Positions 35,767 to 44,170 of a stretch of DNA of 64,000 nt are shown here, piece after piece. Both the position numbers and the translations under genes were made by a program. Every line of letters starts with the position of its first letter. Position 1 is the first letter of the stretch. The notes beneath the pieces are model-generated. The model was not told the origin of the DNA, did no database searches, and saw only the letters and a program-made list of their open reading frames with translations. The DNA is taken from contig JAAELK010000225.1 in NCBI GenBank assembly GCA_024226935.1, forward strand, positions 39,343 through 103,342, in the 5' to 3' direction. Source of the stretch: Desulfobacteraceae bacterium. Its GTDB lineage: Bacteria; Desulfobacterota; Desulfobacteria; Desulfobacterales; Desulfobacteraceae.

Positions 35767-36408
35767 TTGAAACAGATAATTGTTCTTGCCACAACCAATA
35801 AAGGAAAAACAAGGGAAATCAGGGAATTACTCAAGGATTTTCCCCTTGAGATCAAAAACCTGGAAGATTTCGGCCCCATCCCCGAAGTCATTGAGGATGG
35901 ACTGACCTTTGATGACAATGCCTACAAAAAAGCATCCTTTACTGCAAAAGTTTTGGGGTATCCCGCCATGGCAGATGATTCAGGCCTCTGTGTCCAAGCC
36001 CTTGACGGAGCACCCGGGGTCTACTCCGCCCGGTATGCAGGAGAAAATGCCACAGACGCCGATAATGTGCAAAAATTATTGACTGTATTAAAAAATGAAG
36101 AGAACCGGAAAGCCAACTTTCAATGTGTAATTTCCATTGCAGTTCCCACAGGAGCAGCCCTGACCTATGAAGGCAAATGCGAAGGTATTCTTGCCAGGGA
36201 ACCAGCCGGAGAAAACGGATTCGGATATGATCCTTTATTCTTTTTCCCCCAATTTGATAAAACCTTTGCCCAGCTTTCCATCAAAGAAAAAGGAGAGATC
36301 AGCCACAGGGGCAAAGCATTAAAAGAGATATCCAGAGAAATGGATAAAATCATGGAATGGCTGGATATTAATATGCCCCGGTTTACCCGGGTCCCCTGCA
36401 AAGGATAA
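35767..36408 (+). CDS. rdgB: XTP/dITP diphosphatase (RdgB/HAM1)
   Basis: A 213-residue house-cleaning pyrophosphatase that hydrolyses ITP, dITP and XTP. The substrate loop TTNKGKTREIREL at the N-terminus, the metal/catalytic stretch AMADDSGLCVQALDGAPGVYSARYAG and GFGYDPLFF are diagnostic. The start is TTG with GGAG seven bases upstream. The stop is 4 bp before a nitroreductase gene; the two are probably cotranscribed. Confidence 0.95.
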   Translation: MKQIIVLATTNKGKTREIRELLKDFPLEIKNLEDFGPIPEVIEDGLTFDDNAYKKASFTAKVLGYPAMADDSGLCVQALDGAPGVYSARYAGENATDADNVQKLLTVLKNEENRKANFQCVISIAVPTGAALTYEGKCEGILAREPAGENGFGYDPLFFFPQFDKTFAQLSIKEKGEISHRGKALKEISREMDKIMEWLDINMPRFTRVPCKG

Positions 36409-36412
36409 TCCC

Positions 36413-36994
36413 ATGGAATCTTTTAAAGACCTGGTTAAAATGAACCGCAGCTGTAGAAGGTTTGACAATAACCATAAAATTGAACCCCATATCTTAGAAG
36501 AGCTTGTGGACCTGACCCGGTATTGTGCCTCGGCAAGCAATAAGCAGCCCCTGAAATATATTCTTTCCACCAGTGAGCAAAAAAATGAAGAAATTTTTTC
36601 CTGTTTAGGGTGGGCCGGTTATTTAAAAGACTGGAAGGGCCCCAAAAAAAAAGAGCAGCCAGTGGCCTATATTGTAATCACAGGAGACCAAAATCTTGCC
36701 AATAATTTTTGGTGTGACCATGGGATTGCAGCCCAGACCATTCTTCTGGGAGCCCGTGACCAAGGCCTTGCCGGTTGTATATTTGGAGCCATTAACATCA
36801 AAAAGCTTACCGGCTTTCTCAATATTGAAGATCACCTGGAGATCAAACTGGTCATTGCCCTTGGCAAACCCATTGAAACCATAGTGATTGATGAAGTTGG
36901 CGAAAACGAAGATATCAAATACTTCAGGGATGAAAACCAGGTACACCATGTGCCCAAAAGAAAGTTAGCTGATCTCATTATCGGCACCTGGTAG
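36413..36994 (+). CDS. Nitroreductase-family FMN protein
   Basis: A 193-residue nitroreductase-fold protein. MNRSCRRFDNN is the FMN-phosphate-binding N-terminus, followed by ASASNKQPLKYIL, ILLGARDQGLAGCIFGAI and the C-terminal ALGKP. Members are NAD(P)H-dependent reductases of quinones, nitro compounds or other electron sinks. It follows rdgB by 4 bp with AAGGA overlapping the rdgB end. Confidence 0.88.
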   Translation: MESFKDLVKMNRSCRRFDNNHKIEPHILEELVDLTRYCASASNKQPLKYILSTSEQKNEEIFSCLGWAGYLKDWKGPKKKEQPVAYIVITGDQNLANNFWCDHGIAAQTILLGARDQGLAGCIFGAINIKKLTGFLNIEDHLEIKLVIALGKPIETIVIDEVGENEDIKYFRDENQVHHVPKRKLADLIIGTW

Positions 36995-37070
36995 ATCCAT
37001 ATGAAAATTTTATTTATAAACCCGGCATGGGTCATTATACCAATATTTGTAACTCCCAGGAGCGCACACC

Positions 37071-38843
37071 ATGAACGATAACTACAAACTGGCCAATTTA
37101 GAACAACGGGCCATAAAACTTGAAACCCAACGCAAAAAAATCTTAACAAACGAATCGGAAAAAGCATTGGACATGGTCCTTGAAGCTCCTTCTCCCGCCA
37201 CGCTGGTCCAATCTTTTCCAGACCAGGACCTTTATTTCCTCATGCACAAAATAGGCGGACAGGATTTCTTACCCATTCTTGCCATGGCCACTTCGGCCCA
37301 GTGGGAATACATACTGGATGTTGAAGTCTGGGACGATGACCGTTTAGATATCCACACCATGACCCAGGCCTTTGACCTGCTGTTCCAGGCAGACCCCAAA
37401 CGTCTGCTTCGCTGGATCATCAAAGAAAAACCCGATTATTTTGAATTTTATCTGTTTAAAAACATGACCATTTTTATCCGGGAACATGATGAATGGATTC
37501 CAGAGGATTTTGATGATTATATCACCCTTGATGACAAATTTTATTTCAGATTTCCCCACAAAACCGACCCTGATACCCCAGCTAATGAACAAGAAGACAC
37601 AGATAAAGTTCTTACCCAACTGGCGCCTGAACTCATTGAAAAAATGCTCAAGGCCCTGGCCGAGATGGATCTATCTGTATACCATGGACTGCTGATGGAA
37701 ACCTGCGCTGTAATAAGTTCCGAAACCGAAGAAGAGCAGTTCCGGCTGAAGACTCTGCGCCTGGCAGAAAAAGGATTTTTGCCCACCCATGAGGCTATCG
37801 GTATTTACCAGCCCACAAATTTTAACTCCCTGAGAAAAAGACCTGCAAACTTGAGATCCCGGCAAACCTTTGATCCAAATTTCCCCTTGCCTCCCCAGAT
37901 GTTTACCCAATTTATTGAGGGAGACAATCTTTTTGTCAAAGCCCTGGAACTTTTAGACCCGGATTTTATTTTCCAACTTCAATCGGAAATTGCTGCCTTG
38001 AGCAATAAAATTATTTCAGCAGACAGAGTCAAAATTAAAAATCCTGAGTCCATCAAAAAGATCATTCAAAAAGCCACAGCTTATCTGAGTCTGGGCCTTG
38101 AAATTATTCTCAAAGGCGAAGCTAAAGTTGAATTAGCCCGGGATATCATTATGGAATACTTCCTTGAAGATATTTTCAGAACCGGTTCAAAGGCTGGAAT
38201 CCAACTTAAAACCAAGGCAAAAAATTGGTATAAAACAAGCTTTATAAAAGAAAAAAAATTACCATTAAGCTTTTTGTCAGAAGAGTATTTAGGGGTAATA
38301 GGAGGGCTTCTCCTAGACCGACCAATGTTCTATGATAATTATCAGGAAGGCGAATTATACCGGCATTTTAAAAGCCTCACAGATATCAATTCGACAACAA
38401 CAACATTAAACCAGATCATTCACCTGGATAAAATACTTGGAAAGCTCCCCCTGGATATCAACTCCTTTACCCATGGAGTCCTGACTTATAAAAGTTTGAT
38501 TTTAACCCTCTGGGCTAGAAACCGCCTGGGTCTGGACAGTGGATCTGAGTGCAGCTTAAACCCCATTGCCCCCCAGGTGTTCAAACCCTTTTTTGCAGAT
38601 CTTTTCTCCTCTGACACCCCGGGAAAAATCGACACTCTCAAGGGCCGGGATCTTACACTCTGGGCAGCAGAAGCCATTGATAGTTCCGAAGATGAACTAT
38701 CAAAACCTTTCCTGGCGGTATTATCCAATCTAATACAAGAAATTGAGGAAGAATACTGCACCATAAATTCCGATCATATGGATAGCAGGTTTATACCCCA
38801 TTTCCTGCTGGATTCTGATTCCAAGGAAATAAAAAAGGATTAA
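37071..38843 (+). CDS. DUF6178-like protein of unknown function
   Basis: A 590-residue soluble, helical, acidic protein. I associate the N-terminal pattern (SFPDQDLYFLMHKIGGQD, QWEYILDVEVWDDD) with the DUF6178 family found mainly in sulfate reducers; this is recollection, not a search result. No membrane segment, signal peptide or catalytic motif is visible. CAGGAG precedes the ATG. A phosphopantetheinyl transferase gene follows after 5 bp, so the two are likely translated together. Confidence 0.65.
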   Translation: MNDNYKLANLEQRAIKLETQRKKILTNESEKALDMVLEAPSPATLVQSFPDQDLYFLMHKIGGQDFLPILAMATSAQWEYILDVEVWDDDRLDIHTMTQAFDLLFQADPKRLLRWIIKEKPDYFEFYLFKNMTIFIREHDEWIPEDFDDYITLDDKFYFRFPHKTDPDTPANEQEDTDKVLTQLAPELIEKMLKALAEMDLSVYHGLLMETCAVISSETEEEQFRLKTLRLAEKGFLPTHEAIGIYQPTNFNSLRKRPANLRSRQTFDPNFPLPPQMFTQFIEGDNLFVKALELLDPDFIFQLQSEIAALSNKIISADRVKIKNPESIKKIIQKATAYLSLGLEIILKGEAKVELARDIIMEYFLEDIFRTGSKAGIQLKTKAKNWYKTSFIKEKKLPLSFLSEEYLGVIGGLLLDRPMFYDNYQEGELYRHFKSLTDINSTTTTLNQIIHLDKILGKLPLDINSFTHGVLTYKSLILTLWARNRLGLDSGSECSLNPIAPQVFKPFFADLFSSDTPGKIDTLKGRDLTLWAAEAIDSSEDELSKPFLAVLSNLIQEIEEEYCTINSDHMDSRFIPHFLLDSDSKEIKKD

Positions 38844-38848
38844 CACTA

Positions 38849-39598
38849 TTGTTTCCCGATGATTTTTCCAAAAATATTTTTTCCCCACAGCCGGGGATAA
38901 GTGTTTGTTATACAAAGATACCTGATATTATTAATTTTGTTTTCACCACTGCCCCCGATCCTAATTATAAAAGATTACCGGACCGGAAATTAAAAGAAAA
39001 CAACTTTAAGATCCCGTTTCTATCTGCCCATGAGCTCATAATGGTCAATGGATTTAAAGCACAAAAAAAACAGATTGAATGGGCTTGCGGAAGATTTTCA
39101 CTAAAACTCTTTGTTCAAAAAATGCTTATTCCCGATATTGCACTCAGGGATATTAGGGTTTCCTACCACGAAAAAGGAGCACCTTTTCTCACCGATTATC
39201 CAAATATCCCAATTTCCCTCTCCCACAGCGGGGATTACACAGCTGTAGCCATGGGGCAAAACAACCAGAGCCCCATGGGAATTGATATTGAAAAAATTGG
39301 GACAAAACCGGATGCTTTTTTTATGAAAACCGCATTCACCCAGAAAGAGATTTCACACCTATCCCCCACCGCCAAGGAAATATATCGGCACTGGACCCTG
39401 AAGGAAGCCTTTTTAAAGTACATTAAAATGGGATTTAATGAAAACCTTCACATGGTGGAAATCATTGACAACGAGATCTTTCACCATGGAAAAAAACAAA
39501 ATCTTAACTCCTGGTCCAGAACAATTGATAACCAGTATATCTTAAGTGTTGTGACCCATCCACCTTCAAAAACAGGCTCAGAATTAAAAACAAAATAA
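38849..39598 (+). CDS. 4'-phosphopantetheinyl transferase (Sfp-type)
   Basis: A 249-residue Sfp-superfamily enzyme that moves phosphopantetheine from CoA to a carrier-protein serine. Family motifs in order are GAPFL, ISLSHSGDYTAVAM, the metal motif GIDIEKIG (D-x-E) and WTLKEAFLKYIKMGF. The start is TTG with AGGA nine bases upstream. It forms an operon with the DUF6178-like gene. Its target carrier is not in the window; the lone acyltransferase at 26.7-27.7 kb hints that a carrier-dependent synthase exists elsewhere. Confidence 0.88.
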   Translation: MFPDDFSKNIFSPQPGISVCYTKIPDIINFVFTTAPDPNYKRLPDRKLKENNFKIPFLSAHELIMVNGFKAQKKQIEWACGRFSLKLFVQKMLIPDIALRDIRVSYHEKGAPFLTDYPNIPISLSHSGDYTAVAMGQNNQSPMGIDIEKIGTKPDAFFMKTAFTQKEISHLSPTAKEIYRHWTLKEAFLKYIKMGFNENLHMVEIIDNEIFHHGKKQNLNSWSRTIDNQYILSVVTHPPSKTGSELKTK

Positions 39599-39728
39599 AT
39601 CTGGCAACTGCCGAGGATTTTACTCCACCTGAAAGACCCATCAAAGATACTATTACAAATCCCATCCCCACCATAAACAAAACAATGTTCAATATATATG
39701 AGTCCTGTGTCGGAAAGATAAAATACAA
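39504..39728 (-). CDS. Possible small membrane protein, antisense to the PPTase 3' end
   Basis: A 74-residue ORF with a TTG start and two hydrophobic segments (YILNIVLFMVGMGFVIVSL; ARFILFLILSLFL). Its 3' 95 bp overlap the PPTase gene on the other strand, and no ribosome-binding site is visible. The composition looks protein-like, but a chance ORF is as likely. Confidence 0.22.
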   Translation of the reverse strand: MYFIFPTQDSYILNIVLFMVGMGFVIVSLMGLSGGVKSSAVARFILFLILSLFLKVDGSQHLRYTGYQLFWTRS

Positions 39729-39881
39729 TTTTTAAAAAAATACTTATCAAATCAATAAGATCGGTTAATTCCTTTACAAAAAATTAAATTGCCTTTATTT
39801 TCCATCCGGATTTAATTTATTGGAATAAGATTGCATAATGAGCATTTTATTGAAACACAGCTCTATTGGAAATTACTATAA
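39599..39881. other. Intergenic, AT-rich
   Basis: 283 bp before the unknown 412-residue gene. No clear promoter was picked out among the AT-rich sequence; the doubtful antisense ORF at 39504-39728 covers part of it. Confidence 0.3.
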
Positions 39882-41120
39882 ATGAAGAAAATAGGTACAA
39901 TGGCATCCAGTGTGGAAGAAATATCCAACACACTGGATGCCATAATAAGAGAAAATAATAAGTACAATACAAGACACATAAGATTTAAAAATGATATATT
40001 CTATTTCCATACAGGAATAGGACGCATTGGTTATGGTGGTGATGACAGAAAAGCCAAGCGCAAAGCCGGGACAGACAATATCCGCAATTTTTTCTATAAC
40101 TGGCTTCGGACAATACGTACAGATCAAATGTTTGAAAAAAGATTTCTATGGAAAATGAATCATATAGAATGGATCAAGGGAAGGGATTTAAAAACACTTT
40201 GCAATTATTTCCATTCTTTTTCTCAACAGCCTCCAAAAAGCTACAAACAATATGAACCAATACTGCAACAGGCATATCAACTGTATAAAAATAATGATGT
40301 AATAATTTTGGGAGGTAGTCATGGCGAAGAAGACTGCCGTGGGCTCTCCTTTCTAAAAACATTTTTTGAATTTTTAAAATGGAAAAGAGTCGCTGATATT
40401 TCAACGGGTCATATTATCTTTTATGAAATATTTTTATCTCTACAATCACATTATGAAAGAAGAAAGATTTCAAATTATGACCTGAAAGAAAATTATCAAT
40501 TTAAATATCACCCACACTATGAAAACCCCAATGAACTGCAAAAATTTTTTAAAGATCTTTCACTGAAACACTATTCAATAGCAACTTGGTTTATCAGACA
40601 AAATATCAAAATGATGTTCTATGATGACATGCTGACCGGTGGTACCATCAAACCTCCTGATCACAAAGCAGTGAGAAATAGTAGAAAAAGCCCCAATTTC
40701 ACAATCAATCAATTCAAAAGAGACTTAAGAACTGTAGGGAATATGCATAACTTAAAACAGCTTCCTAACTTCCCCAGCATAAATGGTCCAGCTTATATTG
40801 GCAGGATAAATACTTCCTTAAGATTAAAAGCAAATGATTTAATAGCCCGAAGAATAGCCAACGATATCTGCCGGAATAAAAAGTCATTCATTCCCATAGG
40901 TACAGCCCACACGTACACAGATATGTACTGTGATCAAAGCCCTTCCCTGCAGCATTATCTAAGAAGATACCTTGGCAAATATTCAAAAAAAATAGCGGTC
41001 ATCAAATTTGAAAATAAAGACAACCCCCATTTTCAATCAACAAGGCACACCGGGGGCATGTATAAGGGAATAGATGCAATCATGTCCTGGCCATCATGGG
41101 TAGATAACTTGAAAAATTAG
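39882..41120 (+). CDS. Unrecognised 412-residue protein
   Basis: I do not recognise this protein. It is basic, soluble (no signal peptide or membrane helix) and rich in aromatic residues, Asn and Lys. Two Gly-His motifs stand out: IILGGSHGEED at about 142-152 and FIPIGTAHTYTD at about 337-348. Paired G-x-H loops of this sort occur in TraB/EreA-type hydrolases, but the rest does not obviously fit. The DNA is more AT-rich than its neighbours, and the gene stands alone between the PPTase operon and a convergent signalling operon. The start is weak: ATG-39882 has only GGA nearby; ATG-39900 is the first base of a 15-bp inverted repeat. Acquisition by transfer is possible. Confidence 0.6.
   Translation: MKKIGTMASSVEEISNTLDAIIRENNKYNTRHIRFKNDIFYFHTGIGRIGYGGDDRKAKRKAGTDNIRNFFYNWLRTIRTDQMFEKRFLWKMNHIEWIKGRDLKTLCNYFHSFSQQPPKSYKQYEPILQQAYQLYKNNDVIILGGSHGEEDCRGLSFLKTFFEFLKWKRVADISTGHIIFYEIFLSLQSHYERRKISNYDLKENYQFKYHPHYENPNELQKFFKDLSLKHYSIATWFIRQNIKMMFYDDMLTGGTIKPPDHKAVRNSRKSPNFTINQFKRDLRTVGNMHNLKQLPNFPSINGPAYIGRINTSLRLKANDLIARRIANDICRNKKSFIPIGTAHTYTDMYCDQSPSLQHYLRRYLGKYSKKIAVIKFENKDNPHFQSTRHTGGMYKGIDAIMSWPSWVDNLKN
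39900..39943. repeat. 15-bp perfect inverted repeat at gene start
   Basis: Arms 39900-39914 and 39929-39943 are perfect reverse complements with a 14-nt loop. In mRNA this would be a very stable hairpin beginning exactly at the second in-frame ATG of the unknown gene. Confidence 0.9.
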
Positions 41121-41159
41121 TATCCTAAAGGCCTTTATATTATAATTTTCAAAAACAGA

Positions 41160-41894
41160 TCATTCATGATCAAAGATATACCCCACCGATCGCCGGCTCT
41201 TAAAATAAACCGGCTTCTTGGGTTTTTTTTCAAAATATTTTCGAAACCTGACAATAAAATTATCCACCGTTCTTGTAGTGGTATCGCTGGAATACCCCCA
41301 ACCTGCATTCAACAGCATCTCCCGGGAAAGAGCCTTGCCCTTATTGGCAATAAAAATCTTGAGCAGGGTGACCTCTTGTTCGGTGAGGATAATTTCTCCT
41401 GCCAGGCAATTTGCCTTAAAGGAGACAAAATCAATATGATTTTCACCAAAGGTATAAGCATCTCCTGAAAACATTGTATGACTGCCCTTTTCGCCAGATC
41501 TGGGACTTTCATACCAGGTTTTTTTTTTAATCAAACGTTCCACCCGGAGCAAAAATTCTTCTAAATCAAAAGGTTTGGACAGGTAATCATCCACGCCATA
41601 ACGCAATCCCTTTACCTTGTCCTTTGTATCTCCCCTGGCGGAAAGAATCAGGACAGGAATTTTTTCATCCTCTTTGCGAATGGTCTTCAGGATGGAAAAG
41701 CCATCAATCATGGGCAGCATGATATCTAAAATAATCAAGTCCGGTTTCCAGGAACGCCATTGTTCAAGCCCGTCAATACCATCTCTGGCAACACAAACAC
41801 TATATCCTTGTATCTTCAGATTAAGCTGAATGCCATCGGCAATATGGACCTCATCTTCTATGACCAAAATACGCTTTTTTTCAATCTCTTCCAT
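41160..41894 (-). CDS. OmpR-family response regulator
   Basis: 244 residues. REC domain with D57 (LIILDIMLPMIDG) and K in LSKPFDL, then a winged-helix DNA-binding domain (about 145-240; LTEQEVTLLKIFIANKGKALS, VDNFIVRFRKYFE). Its first 37 bp overlap the end of the sensor kinase gene upstream, the usual arrangement for a cognate pair. The regulon is unknown. Confidence 0.92.
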   Translation of the reverse strand: MEEIEKKRILVIEDEVHIADGIQLNLKIQGYSVCVARDGIDGLEQWRSWKPDLIILDIMLPMIDGFSILKTIRKEDEKIPVLILSARGDTKDKVKGLRYGVDDYLSKPFDLEEFLLRVERLIKKKTWYESPRSGEKGSHTMFSGDAYTFGENHIDFVSFKANCLAGEIILTEQEVTLLKIFIANKGKALSREMLLNAGWGYSSDTTTRTVDNFIVRFRKYFEKKPKKPVYFKSRRSVGYIFDHE

Positions 41895-42880
41895 AATTTT
41901 TTCTCCCTGACATTGGCAATACTTGCCCGTGGAATGGTGATGGTAAACCTGGACCCTTTTCCCTTGCCCTCACTGAATACAGAGGCCCTCCACCCATGGA
42001 TCATGGAGATACTGGAAACAAGATACAATCCGAGACCAGATCCAGTGTGACCATTATCATTATCCTGGCCGGACTTGTAAAATTTATGGAAAATCTTTTT
42101 CACGTCTTCTTTTTCCACACCGATACCGTTGTCAATAAAATCAATGGTGACTTTCTGCAAAAAACTTTTAAAAACTATCCTAAGTTTTGGATGATATGAT
42201 TCATTATATTTAATGGCATTGGATACAATATTCATTAACAGCATTTCAAATAAAAACAGGTTTACCGGATATTCAAACTGCCCCTTGGAAGGGTTTTCGA
42301 TACAGATATTGCAGTCCCGAAAAATGGAAGCATTTTTATCGCAAAAATTTCCCACCAATTTTACCAGACTATCTCTGGTCACTGCCGATCCAAAATTCTG
42401 ACTTTCAATCCTGGCCAGATTTAAAATCCGGTTAATATTATCGGTGAGCCTATTAATGTCTTCCAGCATATTCTTACTATATTTACGAATATCCGTGGGT
42501 TCAAGGGGGTGACGGATAAAAGTTTCAAGATAGATTCGAAGGGAGGTCACAGGAGTTTTTAATTCATGGGTAAAATTATAAATAAAATTATGCTGAAGCC
42601 TGAACAGGTTAACGGTTTTCTGGTAATAGATAAAAGCCAGTAAAATCCCGGCCAGGACCACGGTGATCAAAAGGCTGAGTACCAGAATGATCATACCGGT
42701 TTTGGAAGGAAAAACAGAAGTTGGATCAATATTAAATTTTAAGATAACCACTTCCAGAGCAGAGGTAATCTCCATATAAAGACTCACCGTCAGCACCAGA
42801 AAGGTGGCCAGGGCAAAAATGGAACAAGCAAAAATAAAAACCGGATGAAGATACCACCGGGAGGGATTTAAAAACTGCAT
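41858..42880 (-). CDS. Membrane sensor histidine kinase
   Basis: 340 residues with two membrane segments (about 13-35 and 62-86) enclosing a short external loop, so ligand sensing in the periplasm is limited. HisKA with H105 (NFTHELKTPVTSL), N-box NIVSNAIKYNE and G-boxes DNGIGV and GSGLGLYLV. It is the expected partner of the overlapping OmpR-type regulator. Only 3 bp separate it from the REC-kinase gene upstream. Confidence 0.9.
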   Translation of the reverse strand: MQFLNPSRWYLHPVFIFACSIFALATFLVLTVSLYMEITSALEVVILKFNIDPTSVFPSKTGMIILVLSLLITVVLAGILLAFIYYQKTVNLFRLQHNFIYNFTHELKTPVTSLRIYLETFIRHPLEPTDIRKYSKNMLEDINRLTDNINRILNLARIESQNFGSAVTRDSLVKLVGNFCDKNASIFRDCNICIENPSKGQFEYPVNLFLFEMLLMNIVSNAIKYNESYHPKLRIVFKSFLQKVTIDFIDNGIGVEKEDVKKIFHKFYKSGQDNDNGHTGSGLGLYLVSSISMIHGWRASVFSEGKGKGSRFTITIPRASIANVREKKLWKRLKKSVFWS

Positions 42881-42883
42881 GAT

Positions 42884-44113
42884 TTAGTTGTCATCCTCTT
42901 GCAAAGGAAAAATCATGGTCAAAGTCACCCCATCACCAACTTTACTTTCCAGATCTATCTTTCCTTTAAGGGTCTGGGTTACCAGATTAAAGACAACAGA
43001 CATTCCAAGCCCGGTCCCTCCTCTTCCCCGCATGGTGGTAAAAAATGGATCAAATGCCTTTTCCTTTTGTTCTTGATCCATGCCCCGCCCATTATCCCGA
43101 TAGACAAAAACTACCCGCTCCTCTTTGCGGGTAATTTCAACATCAATGGTCCTGTTTTCCAAGTCCTTAAATCCATGGATCAACGAATTCATGATCAAAT
43201 TACTCAAAATCTGGGAAAAAACTCCGGGAAAAGAGTTCAGAACTATGTCCGGTTCACAGCTTACCTGGATGACATGACCGGTTTTTTTATACCGGGGCCG
43301 CAAACTCAACAAAATCTCATCCACATATTCTTTAAGATTAAAACGCCGACGATTTTCACAAGATTGATCCACCGCCACCTGTTTAAAACTGGAAATCAAT
43401 TCTGCAGCCCGTTCCATATTAATTAGAATGGAATTTGACACCTCTTCAACAATGGTAAGGTAATTTTCAAGCTCACTTCTTTTCAATTCACCAGCTTTAT
43501 ACATCCCATGAAATTCCCGGGTTTTGGTATCCAAAAAAGAAGCCGCTGTCACCCCGATACCCACCGGTGTATTGATTTCATGGGCCACCCCGGCCACAAG
43601 CTCTCCCAAAGCCGCCATTTTTTCTGACTGAACCAACTGATCTCTTGTTAATTCAAGGGTTTCGAGGGATATTTTTAATTCTTTATTCGCAAGTTCCAGA
43701 TCATTTTGATATCGTGTTTTTTCTTCAATCAAACGCTTACGCTCAAAGGCTTTATTCACAGCATGGAATAAAACATTCATATTCTGGATGGGTTTAATAA
43801 TATAATCCCAGGCCCCCAGACGAAGGGCTTCCACTGTATCAGCAATATTTCCCGCTCCTGAAACAATGATAATGGGAATATCTTCGTTTGCCTTGGTCAC
43901 ATGGGCAAGAACTTCCAGACCATCCATTTCCGGCATTCTAAGATCACATAATATAAGGTCAGGCTGCTCATTTACAAACAATTCCATACCGATTCTGCCA
44001 TTTTCAGCCTCGATGACCTCAAATCCAAAGTCTTCCAAAAAACCCGTAACACTATCCCGGATATAAACCTCATCATCAATTACAAGGATCTTTTTTTCTG
44101 TGGTTTCATCCAT
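42884..44113 (-). CDS. Soluble REC-histidine kinase
   Basis: 409 residues. N-terminal REC domain (8-125; LCDLRMPEMDG), coiled coil, then HisKA with H178 (GVAHEINTPVGIG) and HATPase (DNGRGMD, GTGLGMSVV). The HEINTP variety often occurs in kinases whose receiver modulates autophosphorylation. No membrane segment. It lies between a larger REC-PAS-kinase-REC gene and a classical kinase/regulator pair, all on the minus strand, suggesting a phosphorelay. Confidence 0.9.
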   Translation of the reverse strand: MDETTEKKILVIDDEVYIRDSVTGFLEDFGFEVIEAENGRIGMELFVNEQPDLILCDLRMPEMDGLEVLAHVTKANEDIPIIIVSGAGNIADTVEALRLGAWDYIIKPIQNMNVLFHAVNKAFERKRLIEEKTRYQNDLELANKELKISLETLELTRDQLVQSEKMAALGELVAGVAHEINTPVGIGVTAASFLDTKTREFHGMYKAGELKRSELENYLTIVEEVSNSILINMERAAELISSFKQVAVDQSCENRRRFNLKEYVDEILLSLRPRYKKTGHVIQVSCEPDIVLNSFPGVFSQILSNLIMNSLIHGFKDLENRTIDVEITRKEERVVFVYRDNGRGMDQEQKEKAFDPFFTTMRGRGGTGLGMSVVFNLVTQTLKGKIDLESKVGDGVTLTMIFPLQEDDN

Positions 44114-44170
44114 AATACGCGCATTCCCAATTTATCATATCCGGGGTATCTTATCTTCCCCCACTATAAT

